Origin: Aphanomyces cochlioides
Lineage: Eukaryota; Oomycota; Saprolegniomycetes; Saprolegniales; Verrucalvaceae
DNA length: 64,000 bases
Reading direction: 5' to 3'
Assembly: GCA_019828595.1 (NCBI GenBank)
Contig: JAHQRK010000014.1
Location: 2,046,001-2,110,000, forward strand
Part shown: positions 33,514 through 46,893 of the stretch, piece after piece
How the letters are laid out: each line of letters begins with the position of its first letter
Numbering within the stretch: position 1 is the stretch's first letter
Position numbers and translations under genes: made by a program
Notes under the pieces: model-generated
The model's database searches: none
The model's input: the letters and a program-made list of their open reading frames with translations, nothing else
What the model was told of the DNA's origin: nothing

Positions 33514-33669
33514 ACATAGATAAAGACAAAAATACATGATTATCTCATTGAATTACTCAACGCATCTCGTTTCCCAATGGCAATAGTACGGAGTAGTGAT
33601 GATGGCTCGATTTTTGTTTGGTCGCTTGGCTGAAAGTGATTATTGCGATCGTCAAAATTGCTAAACTAG

Positions 33670-34555
33670 TAGTCGTCCAGCATGAGCATCATGTTGTGTA
33701 GTACGAAGCAAGCCGTAACATGCTTGACAATTCGATCGAGGGACTTTTCACTGATGACGCATTTGAGCATTCTGAACCGTTCCTTGAGTCGGCCAAACGC
33801 GCATTCCACGGGCATTCTTGTCGACGAATGTCGAAGGTTAAAAACTTTTTGGTGATGCTTAAACTCTCCTTCCTCTGGATTTTGATAAGGTGTAATGAGC
33901 CAAGGGAAAAGAGTTTAGCCAGAGTCTCCAATCAAGAAGGAGCCTTTTGGTATAATGCTACGAATTGTTTGACCTAGTCGAGACACATATCTTCTTATCT
34001 GAAAATGATCCTGGTCGAATATCAACCGACATGAATCCCATAGTGGAGTCGACGACTACCTGAATGTTCAAAGATGGATCTCCATGTCTATTGTAAAAGC
34101 CGTCATAATCTTTGGGCCGTTGTATATCCACTTGAGTACCATCGATAGCACCAACAACTCCATGAATATTTCGCATCATGGCACAGCCAGCTTCTACTCT
34201 TGACCATTCTAAGGTTGTACTGTAGTAGGCCAGTAAATCCACTTCTTCGCATGAGAAAATACAACATCACTCAATAGAGTCACGACATCAATCCACCAAG
34301 ATTTTGACACACCAAACACACCTGCAGTTTCTCTAAAGCCCCCTTGACTACCTAAGAAATACAAAAACTTAGCCACCTTCTTTTCAAAGGAATGGGCCGC
34401 TCGATTCGTTTCCACGTCATTCCGCAGAATCTTTACAAGGCTTTCAAATGTCAGTTGGCTACAGCGGAAGTTGTCAAGGAACCATAGATTGAATTTGTGG
34501 TCGCCCATCATAGAATCGAAATCAATATATCTGAAAATGTAAGGAGATTGTACTA
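33670..34555 (-). pseudogene. PIF/Harbinger transposase relic
   Basis: Decayed DDE_4-type transposase. From right to left there are: an acceptor site and then MMGDHKFNLWFLDNFRCSQLTFE; the helix-turn-helix-like KVAKFLYFLGSQGGFRETAG; VVGAIDGTQVDI with the first catalytic D; NIQVVVDSTMGF with the second; PGSFSDKK; LIGDSG followed by a stop where the family has Tyr; and the end VECAFGRLKERFRMLK. At least two frame slips (near 34215 and 34015) and the nonsense codon (near 33921) make it inactive. Confidence 0.85.
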
Positions 34556-35303
34556 TTCACCAACAGAGGATAGAGAACACATACAAATACACAGCAGACA
34601 CAGCAGAAGCGGTCGCTCCAAGGATAGCAGCGTCATTCGCCTTTCTCACCAAGACAAGAGATGCAAGGGTGTCAGATCTGAAGTGGAGTCATTTACCGAC
34701 CACAAAATCGGAAGCATCGATGCTTTTGTTACGGTTAATCTATATCCGTATATCCAGGTAACCGCGGACATCGACATTGATGATTCCCGACCAGCATACA
34801 ACACAAGTTCTAGGACAATTTATTGAGTTTTGAAAGTTTTACAGGACTTTTGTCCAAGTTTTTCTGCGCATTCACCTTTTTTCATTGCATATAATCGAAG
34901 TGATTTTCTTTGCAACGGCCAACTTTACGAGAATTTACAGGACAGTGTCCTGTGAAATATAATATGAGAGTTTAGACAAAACGCTTTATGATTGAACTCA
35001 AGGAATAACAACTTAAACTTACCTTGTGGAGTATAAGCAGGAATTGGCTTTGGCCGTCGATGATAAAAGAACTTTAATTTATTGTGTTCACACAAAAAAT
35101 ATCGTAAAAGCAATGCTATGTTGGCAGTACATACAATTTTGTTGTAGTTGAACAGCAGCTAGAACTAGAAATCAATCAGTAGACAAGCAATGAATCTGCT
35201 GGCATTCTTTCATTAATAGATAGTCACTCATTGTCATCGATTATCGATGCCTTTTTGAATTCAAACACACTTAGAAGGTAGTATATGGACATTAAAAACA
35301 TTA
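34556..35303. other. Intergenic between Harbinger relic and pogo element
   Basis: No gene supported. A 109-codon + frame at 34497-34826 overlaps the transposase 5' end and has no motif. The sequence is AT-rich toward 35300. Confidence 0.45.
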
Positions 35304-37093
35304 CAGAGGTCTGGGAAATTTAAGACCACAGAAAAATGCTCGTTGATTGGCCAGTTTCAAGTTCAACGTGACTCTTACACCTTCTATATATAATATCTTA
35401 TATTATATGATAATTAGATTGTAGAAACTCAACAGCACTCAGTCGAGTAAGAGATCCTGCAATTGCATATACTACAAAACTAAATACAGAATGCAATGAC
35501 CCAGTAGAGCATTGTTTTGATCCATAACCAATACAGTTTTCAAGAAACACAGAAACCTCCATAAATTAATATTGATGATGTGCCTGTCGAGGATGCAATT
35601 CATTCATGAACTCGATGTGATCAAAGAAAAGGAAAATGAACAATGCTGAATTAACCTTCTTTAGGCAACGCTTTCTTGAAACTAGATCTAATTGTTTCAG
35701 AGCTAATTGCATTCCAAGCTGCAATGGCTCGTTCAATCGTAGCCTTTCTCTTTTCTTTGGCTGCTCGTTGCGTTGTTGTTTCGGCAAGCCACATTCTCCG
35801 TAAAATACTCTTGAAGGGGCCCATGACGCCCATGTCCAAAGGCTGCAACACAGAGGTGCAATTCTTTGGGAGAGGACAGAGGTAAGAACTCAATTCTTCC
35901 TCAACAATAGAGACGCTCTCTTCGCTGACATGCGCGGCAAAATTGTCAACAACAAATAGTGTTGGCCCGCGCAATTCAGGTCTAAATAGTGTTAAACATA
36001 AATAGAGTGAAATTTAAATAGTACCTCATCAGCTCATGAAGGAAATATTTCCATCCATCACTGTCCATCCAGGCATTCTTTTGAACAAAATATAGGTGCT
36101 CTTGAGGATATTCGCGTAATTCATCTTGCTCAATGTATCCACCTTTTTCACCCTTAATGATGAACAGTATTGGTAGTTTTTCACCTGTAAATAGTGTTAG
36201 AAGCAGTTAGTATAACACTAATTTATACCATTGCTGCGAGCAGAAAGCACCGCGGTTAAACGAGCGGACGACTTTTCACTCGAGTTCACAGAGGTATCTT
36301 GGCCGATCTGTGCCCATAGATACCGAGGAGGAATATCATAATAGATACCCGTTTCGTCTACATTAATGATATTTTCGTTAGTTATATACCTATAGTCTCG
36401 CCAAAATTGATCACAGAACTTCTTTTTCGTGTCGCGCAGTTCTTCGCGTGTCAATGGACACGAAGATGTTGATGCACGCCGCCATGAAAAGTTGTGGCGA
36501 ATGGCGAAATCACGGCAAAGTGACCCAATATTCTTGTATGGGTCACTGATACACTCACATGAAGCGAGGTAATCGCGTAGCCATTCTGAGTGGTGCGATT
36601 TCAAATATTGGACCATGTGAAAAGTACTAAGAGGCCTTCGCTTCTCGCGTAGAAACTCCATGAATTGGAGAAGGCTCTAATGAATGCAACAAATAACAAT
36701 AACATATTATATTATATCCTTACTTGAGGCTGAGGTAATATACATGGTCTCCCTGGTCCTGGCGATCTCTTCGCTTTGGAAGGAAGTGATACCAACGCTT
36801 GAGGTTTCCATTTGCGTATCGTTTCTTTTGATATGCTCGTGGCTTGGGCAACGGCTTGTATACCTTGCTCTTCTACAGCACGTACGATCTTCAGCTTGTA
36901 GGCAGCGGTGTATGACCGCCGCAGTTTGGCCAAGTTTTCTTGCTTTTCTGACATCGTGTCAGAACTTTTGTGGCCATCAAGTTCGGGCTGTCATCCTGTC
37001 ATTTCAATTAATCGTCATAATTAATATTATTAATTTTGGAAGTTCGATAGTGGGTTAGGGTTGTTGTGTGGTCTTAAATTTCCCAGATCTCTG
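35304..37093 (-). mobile_element. Pogo-type transposon, apparently intact
   Basis: The element is 1,790 bp. Its ends are 27-bp inverted repeats with one mismatch (35304-35330 and 37067-37093), starting CAGAGGTCTGGGAAATTTAA. Each end is flanked by TA (35302-35303; 37094-37095). The ends start with CAG next to TA, as pogo/Tigger elements do. The single transposase gene inside reads through three short introns without a break. Confidence 0.9.
35651..36954 (-). CDS. Pogo/Tigger-type transposase (DDE_1), four exons
   Basis: About 390-residue DDE_1-superfamily transposase. Exon 1 (from ATG 36954) encodes a psq/CENPB-type helix-turn-helix (YKLKIVRAVEEQGIQAVAQATSISKETIRKW). Exon 2 has the second DNA-binding region and the first catalytic Asp (NIINVDETGIYYD). 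Exon 3 has PILFIIKGEKGG and KNAWMDSDGWKYFLHEL. Exon 4 has the second and third Asp in FVVDNFAAH and SVLQPLDMGV, then ends LPKEG at 35651. Introns of about 44-47 nt have clean GT-AG ends; two share the acceptor text CACTATTTA-(C)AG. All frames are open and all three acids are present, so it could be active. It lies inside its own terminal repeats. Confidence 0.88.
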
Positions 37094-37095
37094 TA

Positions 37096-39498
37096 ACCAA
37101 TTGAGCTCGAGAGGACGCCTAAGTGTAAGAAATGGAAAGTTATGAATGATGTCGTAAAGTTAGATTATGTTTGTGAAAAATATCAGGAATCAGATGTGGC
37201 TCGAAAAGGGCTAAACTATGATATACGTCTCATTGTGCAAGCTCAACACTCTTTCTCACTCAACGCAGGTCCCCTCTGCGTAAGAAAGGGCTCAGTCACA
37301 ACTCCCTTTGTTTTCATGTGAACAGGAAAAGACTTCGATTTTTATTGACTTTTTCGGTTTTATATGTCCTGGAAAAGTCCTGCAAATTCCTTCAAAGAAT
37401 ACAAGAATATTTTCTCGGAGACCACATATTGTGTGTTTCAAACAAAATTGTGAGGAACGGCCGAGGTTTGGAATCGATTCCGAATCGAACGGGCTTCTCT
37501 GGTTGACTTAAATTATAAATTGCAAATCGATCAGCCAATCAGAATCCATGAGTCACCTAACGCACGCAAAACACACCCTGACACACATGTGTGATGCCGG
37601 AAAAGTCAAGCCAACAATGACTACAAGGTGCCCTTGCTAGCCAAGGGCCAGCGCTTGGAAGAACCGTATGTCTTGGATTCCACATCCTTGGCGAGATTCT
37701 GCGGTTGAGTCAAGCAAACCAGCCGTCCCCATGAACCATACAAACTCTAAGATATCGCCAGACATGGATACCACATGAAGTCAGACTCCACCAGATGGTC
37801 ACCGAATAGATCCCCCAGATGTCGCGATGAAGCTGCTCCACCAAACAATTTGGGCAAACAGCATGTTGCTCCCGACTCAACCAGACATTTGAATAGTGTG
37901 AGCCGCGCAGACCAACCAAAACAAGAACTCAGGATAGATTAACTTTGAATTCACTCTTCTTTTTGCCTCGCTTACCAATCCTGTGAGTTTGCGGTGTGGC
38001 CAGAAGTGTACCCAAGTCCAAGACAGTTTGAGAGTTCCGCCGGCTGCCTCGAGAGAAGCCGACACCGATTGAATCCTTCCCCCATTGCCCTGCATCAGCG
38101 TCAGCCACAGCTAGACGTAGCACTCGGGCCACAGTACTACCTCCTCCGAAGTCTCACGCATACGCGAGTGTCCCTGCGTGACTCCAAGGAAGAATCCGAC
38201 TCCAACTTTCTGCCAACCTTGCCCTCCATCAACCTGCCTTGCTGCTCCGGGTGTATGCGTTGATCTTGGTCCCACCTAAGATCCAGTCTATCGACAACTC
38301 CTTCTAATTTTCTTGCGGCTACGACCTACATTCCCGTTCCGACACATGACTTCAGTAAGATCAACTCTATTTGAAAACGAAATCTGTTTTTGGTCAAAGA
38401 CACAAATTTGGTTGAAAATGACAATGCTTAATCAAGATATATATCCTTGCAATCATTTCGGACCAGAGTAGTACAGTACTATTTTGGTGTTTACACTAGT
38501 TTCATGTTTTGTTCCTAACATGAACATTAATGAATGTTTGGAGGGCCGTCCACTTTCAATTACAGTATGTTGTGCAATCCGCCTCTCCTTCAGTTGTTCA
38601 GTGTTTTGGGTCCTTTGATTGGCTCATGAACATTAATATTACTTCTGTGAAAGTGACCCTTCTATCTTATTTCTACTATACTTTATAATAATGATGTTTC
38701 GAGGAAGCATCGGACCTGCAAACCACACATCCTTTCAATCAATTCAAGACCGTTGAAGTCTTGTACGCCCAGGAAATGTAGCAATTTAGAGCAGTACAGC
38801 ACGATGTGCTTGCCACCACATACCAATTGCACTGAGGTCATGGCGTTAGTTTGATCTCTTCATGTGAACAACATTCCCATGAACACAACAGAAGGATACC
38901 ATGACAGTGCCAAATGCCATTAGCACCACACTTGTCTGGTTTAATGCTTGGCGAAAAGAGGCGACCATATACCAATGCTTTTGCGTCAGTAAATGTTCCA
39001 AATGCATGTAGATAACAGAAGATCTTGATGACAAGAGGGGTAAAATCTTGTTGAAGTGACGCTCATCACTAACGGAAGTTTGTATCCCTAGGGACCTTTC
39101 AAACTAAACCTAAGCCATGAACACATTGCAAATACTTTGGTTTCTTTGTTCCTCTTTAAACGTTATTTGCAGAACTCGAGCTTTTGTGTGATGATATGTT
39201 GCGAGGATAATCGGTACGAGCCAAGAATGCTTTCTCGACGACAATGAAGTATTGAAAGGAATTTTGGGTTGACTGGTCCAAGTAAACTTCTACAAACACC
39301 CATGTTAGATTACTTGAAACATGCTGATTACTTGAAACATGTTCATCGGGAAGAGCATGTTTCAAGTAATCTATGATTTAATTGCAAGATTGAGTTAACA
39401 TTTGCTTTATGAAAATGTCACCCTTGGCTGGAGGTTATTAACAAATTTGCAATATTGTTTTTTATTCTCAAGGCGTTTTGGTGGACTGAAACAATCGA
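37096..39498. other. Intergenic, with old repeat pieces
   Basis: No supportable gene. 37500-37590 resembles the insert found in the Crypton (shared GATTGACTTAAA, CAGCCAATCAG, CAAAACACACC). Minus-strand frames at 37700-38200 look once coding (for example GTLLATPQTHRIGKRGKKK) but break every 60-70 codons and match nothing that I know. Confidence 0.4.
39307..39372. repeat. Short direct plus inverted repeats (hairpin)
   Basis: GATTACTTGAAACATG occurs twice in direct order (39308-39323, 39326-39341) and once inverted (39356-39371). Either direct copy can pair perfectly over 16 bases with the inverted copy; loop 14 nt for the nearer pair. It lies about 130 bases downstream of the unknown gene's stop on that gene's strand, so it could fold in the 3' region of that transcript. 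Confidence 0.7.
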
Positions 39499-41818
39499 TT
39501 ACTTGACTCGGCTGTATCTCAATTGAATATTTGCAATGACATATTCACTTTGTTTTGGGTACGACGCATATCGCTCGGCCGCACTTGAGTTGACCCAGTC
39601 GACAGAGTCTGGCACTTCTGCCTTCTTGATTGTTAGAGATATTGTCATGGTTTGTTCCTTGACAGTTTGTAGGAGCAAATTCACATGCAATGCTACAAGA
39701 GGTGGGTTTAATGGCCAGCTGAGTAAGTCAATCCAAATCGAGCCATCAATTTGACTTTTCCTGGCAATATAATCGCCGTGGAGGAGACTGGAGTACGGAG
39801 TCATCGTGCTTTCTCCATTGGGAAAAACTCGAAAGATATGTGGACGCCCATCGAGCTCCAACTCAGACCAAATCGAATTGAATGAGTACAGGTCAGACTT
39901 GAGCTAAAACAAATTCGATCAGAACATCGACCAAAGAGGAGTAAACTTGCATGCACTTTGTTCTCAATTTCCTTCAGTTGGATGGAGTACCCCATCGTAA
40001 TACAACGAACCAGCGTGACGAGAGAAAAATCCAATTCTGGTGGGACTGAATCTGCGTAAACGACAGAAATTGTCTTGTCGTACATCCATCGACCGCTGTA
40101 ACTCGAGGAAATACCTGGGATATCGTCAATGGTCCCTTGGCTGCTTGCCTAAGTTCTTAAGTCATACCCATGAAGCATCGGTGGGATTACGATGTATACT
40201 TCTCGCATTTGAGCGACAAAAAAGTCGAAGCCTGGCGAATGCTCGTCAATCTTCTTGTCCATGTCTTCGGCAAATGACCCAAGATAGCTTAGTTGCGGAA
40301 TTTGAGCCGCTGCGAGCAAAATATGGTTTGTTAGTTGAGTCATCGTCATTCGCATCGGTAAAAGACGCATAACCATCATGCGGTGCGTCTGCCGGATCCA
40401 TTCTTCGTAAGCGTCGTACAGAGCATCTCGGTCAAAAAGCCGTAGAGCGTTTGCTGAGAAATAGTTTGCTGTCTGTTGGAGAGATCCATACGTCATAACA
40501 GACAAGAACTACAAGAATATTTGCAGCGTGGATATCACCGAGAGAGGTTTTACCAAGTCGAGGCACAAGGCCTTGAGCGATTCCAAAGCTGTATTCACAG
40601 GACCGATCGATGACACCCCTGGACGAATAATCGACATTGGAAAGGTCATAACTCGACGCTGGTAAGCCGTGAGGGAAAGGGAAGACCCGAGAGGCTGCAA
40701 AAGACTTTTGAGAATGCGAGTTTGAAGTGTCGGGAGCTGCGACGAGTAGAAATGCACTGAAGGCATGGCAATAAAGGCAAACAAGATGGTCAAATGGCGC
40801 TCGATATCAACAGGATTCGTTGCGGATTCTTTGGCTTGGGTCAATTTCAAATCTAGTCAAAGTGATAACACAAGGACAAGTAGGATCTAGAGCATACTCA
40901 TGCCAGAGTAGTTCGTGAGACTCCGCTTGTAATTGAACTCGCCCTCACATTCGCACTCCGTTTTTTGTTCGCCCGATCCGTCAGGTCGATGCTTTTGGCA
41001 AAAATAACAAGCTCGGCGATATGACATCACGATAAATGGAGGAGACGCCGCAGTCTGAACGATTCGAAGTGTGGATTTGTCACTGGGAGATGCATATTGA
41101 GCAATGTATCCCTAAGCAAAGGCATGGACTTAGCGACTTCTAGAGGAAGAGAAATGAGCACCACTAATCGATGCAAGTAAGCACGATGAGCTTGTGTGGA
41201 CAACCCCACCCAGCCGTAATGCCAACTGATTGAATTGTTTCGATTAAACTGGAAGATTAATTCCTCCTTTGTCTAGCAAAATCGAAACACGTGATTGCAA
41301 CATTTGAATTGACAATCAATACCGAATCGTACGTCATAAAAGCTCCCGGAATCCATTCTCCATGAGGGTTTTCAGGCGACCGCAGATTTGCCAGAATATT
41401 CTGTGCATTCATCTTTTCCCCCGGTTCAAACATCGGATCTTGCATTGATTGGAAACGGACAAATGCAATCGAATTTGTCAAGTCTGGAGTCGCTCCGACC
41501 AGTTTCAAGTCGATTGACGACGTGCAGAGAGCTCCATACGAATGCGTCGGACAGCAATGGGGAAAACAACTACAAAGTCATGGATCTTGGGTGCGTTCGA
41601 AGGTTTTCGTACCGAATCAACTACGCAAAGACATGGTTAATGATGATGGGGACATTCAAGATACCTTCAAGTTGTTGGCGCGGTATGTCCTATGAATGAG
41701 CCAGCGATCTGTTAACTCGGTACTGGTCGAATGAGCGCTACCTGAGGTATTTGTAGCTGAACAGTGGCTCTGAGCATGCGCAGTTCTCCTTTGCAAAGGA
41801 CAAGGTCATCATGGCCAT
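39499..41818 (-). CDS. Multi-exon gene of unknown function
   Basis: At least nine introns (about 44-95 nt, all GT-AG) join into one open frame of roughly 620 residues from ATG 41818 (MAMMTLSFAKENCACSEP). I do not recognise a family. There is no signal peptide or clear membrane helix. The first third has an aromatic region (NNSISWHYGWVGLSTQAHRA) and a possible metal-binding cluster (CYFCQKH ... CECEGEF: C-x2-C then C-x-C). The middle is helical (DALYDAYEEWIRQTHRMMVMRL). The C-terminus is beta-rich (HIFRVFPNGES, GSIWIDLL, TISLTIKKAEVPD). Many exons joining without a stop show that it is a real, conserved-looking gene, isolated between repeat blocks. Confidence 0.65.
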
Positions 41819-42599
41819 GCTGCCAACGAAAATCTCGGACACTATGACTCCACAAAAGGGCAAATTCAATGGGTTAAAATGTTTAAACAGTTGCGAATCA
41901 TACGATTTGTAAAAATGCTCACAGTAGTAGGGTTTTGTATAGTAGACTCTCGAAGCTCACTACTTATGAATTCGTCCTGTTCAAGTTATAAAGATAACTC
42001 TCACAGAAACGACTTAAGGGGTAATAGCACGGCCGACATTTAAGAGCTAAGATAACGACGGAATCGACTCGCTGAGAATTCTTAAGCTCCTATAGCGAGC
42101 TTACTAATCCTATTCCATCTGTTGTTCTTGAAGCGATAGGCGAACAGAAAAAACGAGTTAAAATATTAAAATCCATGCGAATCCGATATAGATTTCCAGT
42201 TGTCGATCGTGTCCACATGCCAATCGAAAATGTGTAAAAAAAGATATGCACTGTACGAATAAAAGCGCAAAATATGAGTGATAATGCAGCTTATTCGTCG
42301 TAATTTTATAGTTGATTCTGAGTGCTTGCAATACAATCAATAGGTATCTTGAAGCTTTTCACGAGAAGACAAGACATTCAAGATGTCTTGGACTAACTGG
42401 TAACCTGAGTGAGCTATAGTATGGAGAAAATGCTGGCATGGACATTTGTGGCTTAAAAAACTGGATGGCAGTATTCTAGTTTTTATTAAATTTATCGAAT
42501 TTCGCATTACTGTGCACTTAATATAGAAGAATATATAGTGCGGCCAATTTTTTCTTTTCGGCCGACAAGTTTCACGACGGCACAATCCCTCGACTCGTG
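41819..42599. other. Intergenic
   Basis: AT-rich, no gene recognised. It is the upstream region of the unknown gene and the left edge of the duplicated block. Confidence 0.45.
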
Positions 42600-42704
42600 C
42601 CCTCTAAACGCTTTTGTTTAGCTTGGCATCGTGAAGCAAGTGGATGTTACCGTGGGCGAGCGAAGTCTTATTAGCACCCGCATCCAAAGAGGGCTTTCAA
42701 AAAC

Positions 42705-42768
42705 TCTAATCTTCCCCTGCTTGATGCCCGATGCAGTCTAATCTTCCCCTGCTTGATGCCCGATGCAG
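42705..42768. repeat. Tandem duplication of 32 bp
   Basis: Two perfect adjacent 32-base copies (42705-42736, 42737-42768), beginning TCTAATCTTCCCCTGCTTGA. Non-coding. Confidence 0.9.
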
Positions 42769-45253
42769 TGCAGTCTTGCGACCGGCTGCTTGTCTTGGCA
42801 GCATTCTGCTATTCCAATCGGTGGAGTGATATCCGTTGGGCATCAGCGCTAGCTCACTTTGGACTTCATCATCTCCATCGTTCGTATACTGTTCATTTCC
42901 AGACGCATTTGCAACCATGACACGTCCTCGATGCAATTGAACGACTTTTTTAATTACTTACGTCGTTTTTATATTTCTGGCTGACCAATTCAAAGCACTT
43001 CTAAGCGATTGACCAAGACACCGCTAGTGCGAAATGTGCAACTTCCCCTTCGCCCAAGCACCGCGTGGTTAAGATCGCTATGGTCAACGGTATTTCTCCA
43101 CAAGTTACTCAAGGGGTTTGTCGGAGCAATTCCTTATCTATGGAGTTATGTGTACTGAATTATTGTTTAAAATTTTGCTCGACATTATTGAGGTTTGGAC
43201 ATGGAACCGAAATTCTGACAATATTAGGCACATTCCGGAGACGAATTCTATCGGTTAGACGCTTCAGCTCCTTATCCACAATTTCTTTGGACACTGTTGG
43301 CTTTATAAAGATTTGTCGAAGCGTTTTGGCGATTTATCTCTTGCATTTTGGCTTGACCCACGAGAAGCTACAAAATTATTGAACATCAATACGAAAGACA
43401 ATTATCTTCTTATCTCCTTGGCCGAAATTTTGCTATAGAGATTTGCACGGCTATTTCCAGTTGAAAAGTCGAATCTCAAACTATTATTGCGTCTTCATCC
43501 CTTGATGGCAATATTACTGTTCTAGGGGTTGACTCAGTGGACTATTAAGACTGCAGTTTCTCTTCAATCTCCGAAATCAAAATATTTTCCTCTTCACCAA
43601 ATCTTCTTGGCAAGCTCTTCTAATGAAGATTATACTTGTCTCCAAAGTACCCCATGCCTCCTCTCGTTTTTATCGAATATTCGTCGATGACAATTGATGT
43701 AGTTAATTTCTGTTTGTGGAAATGATCGAATTTTATGCCAAGTGGAGACCAGTGCTTTGAATTGACGATGCAATTTTTTCTTGGTTTCATTTCGATTACA
43801 ACAAACAAGATGTGAATGCTCTATCGTGAACCCAGTCGACTCACATGACATGTTAATGTTTATTTTCAGCAAGGTGTTTGGGGTTGCTTGTCGCGAGCCT
43901 ACAAGAGACACATTGGAAGTCGGTCCAAGTTATGGAAGGTAATGTTTTGATGAGTGCAACTGCCAGATTACTCCTCTAGAGTTAGTTTGTCAACGTTACC
44001 GCGATTCGCTTTTGTCATGGTGCACATAATGGTTTAGAAACACCTGTCGCATGCATGGATATTTTAATGCGGCTGACTTAGTGTCAAATCTTCAACGTAT
44101 GTTGATAAATAGCTGCAAAGAGTCCAATGCAGCGATTCAATGCATTGAAACAAAGTCTTAACTAATTGTAATGGAACTTGCTGGTTTTCAAGATATTTTA
44201 CCTTGGAGTGTGGTGTAAAAATTCATTCAGCTGACCAATAATTTTTGGAGTGGCATGTCATAATTGACTGCTCATTTCTTTGTCCCACACACCAGCGTGG
44301 TTTGGACCGCCATGAGCAACCGGTATTTTGGCCACAAGCGATTCAAGGGTTTTGACGAAGCTATTCTTTGTGTGTGGAGCTTTGTGCGCTAAATTGTTGC
44401 TGAAACCTGTCACCGAAGGGTTTGGACCTTCATACAGAGAACTTCTGAAAATACTTAGCTCACAACCATGAAGAATTTTATAGATTAGACGCTTCTTCAC
44501 CTCGTCCTCAATTTCTTTGGAGCTTGACAAGATTTCCAAAGCCAGTTTGGTGATTTATCTCACATTTGACTCATTGCGGAATATCAAGACCCCAGTTTCT
44601 TTCCAATCAATCCCCAAAATCAACATTTCGAGCATCCTTTTCCTCTCCAACAACTCTTTTTGGCAAGTTCTTCCAATCACGTGTCTCCAACTTATCCCCT
44701 GCCTTTACTCACTTTTCAAAGAATGTTCGTCTATGACATTTGATAGTTGCTCTCTTTTAGTGGAAATTATCCTATTTTTTGAGTTTGACCTAATGATGGT
44801 ATATTTGCTTGGTTTCATTTCAAGTGCAATAAACAAGACGTTGCTGATCTATGCTGAAACCAGTTGACAACACATGAAGAAATTGATTGTTCTCTTCGGC
44901 ATAGTGATTGGGGTTACTTGTCGCGAGCACTACAAGAGACACGTGAAAACAGCGGTGCCAGTTGTCCACGGTAATGTTTTGATGTGTTAGTACGTTTTGA
45001 TGGGTGCACGTGGCAGTTATTCCACTGCTGTTACTTTGTCAACAATACCACAACTTGCTCATACCATGATGCACATTTTCGTCGGAAAAAATGGTCCCTT
45101 GCTTGGAATTTTTTAATGCAGCTGATTTAGTAAAAATCTTCCACTCATTGTGAAATAGCTACGCAGAGTCTAATGTGACGTCATGTATGGATTCATTTCA
45201 TTGAAACTAAAGGCTTAACTAACTTTGCAATAGAACATTTTCTTCTTCTTCAT

Positions 45254-45351
45254 TTTCGCTGGAGTGGAGTGGGAAAATTATACTTCGAAGTATTGAACTG
45301 GCTTTCGCTGGAGTGGAGTGGGAAAATTATACTTCGAAGTATTGAACTGGC
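45254..45351. repeat. Tandem duplication of 49 bp
   Basis: Two adjacent 49-base copies (45254-45302, 45303-45351), beginning TTTCGCTGGAGTGGAGTGGG and apparently identical. It lies within segmental copy 1; the paralogous site at about 58650 has only one partial unit. Confidence 0.9.
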
Positions 45352-45794
45352 TTTTTCCAGGCTATATGCAATCACAAAATGAGTTGGTTGCTCATGGTGA
45401 CCTCAGTTTGTCTGGCAAAACTCTTTTCCTATGTGGGCCAGGCCACTTCTCAAAAAATTAAAAATGGGGAAAGTATGAACTCACAACCAGGTTTAAGAAG
45501 TTGATGTCATCGCCACGACAGCCGCTTGTCTCTTTTGATCTCTATCCTTGCTTGAAGTTCTGCCTAATTTCAACGGATAACCCAGAAATATTCAAGAAAT
45601 TTTTGGCTTACGTTTAATAAACATGCCCGGACTCCTTTCATTCATCGGCTAAACTGCATTTTACGAATTATCTAAGCACTGCTGGACAGTTTTGCAAAAG
45701 ATATCTGCTGGATTGTGCTGTTGTTTTGGTCCATGTATGGCAATACACCTTGAATACAGTTCATGAGAGCATTTATCCAGTTCCAAATACAGTA

Positions 45795-46220
45795 CAGTTA
45801 TACCTCGAAATACTGACCCCTCTAACAATACTAATTATAAAAGGATATTCATCAAGAAGATAATTGCCAAACTATCAATTTTAGGAGGTTTTATTTAAAG
45901 CCTTTGTGGGAGGAAAAAGTATCATCGGACCAATTCAAAATGACTGGTATGTTAAATTGCAGTGCATTTTTCCGTCTGAGGATACCTCCGCGGAAAAACC
46001 GTGGTTCGTTGGGTAAGCTTGCGAAATACATGATGACTTGCGATTGTAGCCGTGAGGTGAGGGGTGGAGGATTAGCATGGGGCCCCGGGCGAATGCTTGG
46101 AGGCACGCGGCATTCAAACTTTAAAAAGACTCTATTAATTAATATTTTTTGCAGGAAATGCTATATAAATTATAACAGGATATCAAGTTATAGTGGGGTC
46201 AGTATTTCGAGGTATGACTG
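45795..46220. mobile_element. 426-bp Tc1/mariner-type MITE
   Basis: The inverted ends are CAGTTATACCTCGAAATACT at the left and its near complement at the right, about 26 bp with one mismatch. Both ends are flanked by TA (45793-45794; 46221-46222). No transposase is inside. The duplicated copy at about 59128 lacks it, giving an empty site between GAATAATTACAG and its left neighbour. Confidence 0.85.
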
Positions 46221-46893
46221 TATGTTAATTACAGTCACAAGTTGCATGCTAATGATAAGACATTTCCTGATTACTCTGATGTAATCTCAAATGGTCAGAG
46301 TAAATACAAAGCCAAATCAGAGCGGTTGAATCACTTCTTGTAGGAAATTAGTTACCCTTGTATTCTTGCTCAGCAACCATTAATTGAATTATTGGGATAA
46401 AAGGAGACACAAGTTGCTTGGGATATTTTATTAGACAGATTTCGCAAAGTCATTCCACGAAATATCCACAAAAATACTCTCATAAATAATACGATTTTGC
46501 AGAACCTCTGAAAAATTATTGCAGAGTCCCCAAAGTTCAGCAAGTTTGTGGATCTCGAAACTGTTGTGGATGAAGACACTTTATGGAATGGCTTTGCAAA
46601 ATTTGTCTACTGTAGATTCCTCTCAGCAAATTCCGATAACAAGTCATTCAACTACAGTATACGTATATTTACAGTATCCGGATTTTGGGCCCATCACACT
46701 TGACAAGTGTCATGCGAAATTTATCCGTAAAACAGAAATGACAGAGACAAGACCCAAAACCACCTCGATCCCCATGTCTATAAAGTATTGAGAGCGCTCC
46801 TTACTGCCAACATGAGAGCATTCCTTGGTTACAAATGAAAATTGTTTTGAATGTTTAGAACACTACAACACATAGAATTTGTATGATTGTTTA

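Noticed and set aside
37700..38200. Minus-strand frames resembling a membrane protein
   Set aside because: Broken every 60-70 codons with no consistent family signature; left as intergenic relics.
45891..46106. Frames inside the 426-bp MITE
   Set aside because: Internal to a non-autonomous element on both strands; no transposase motif.
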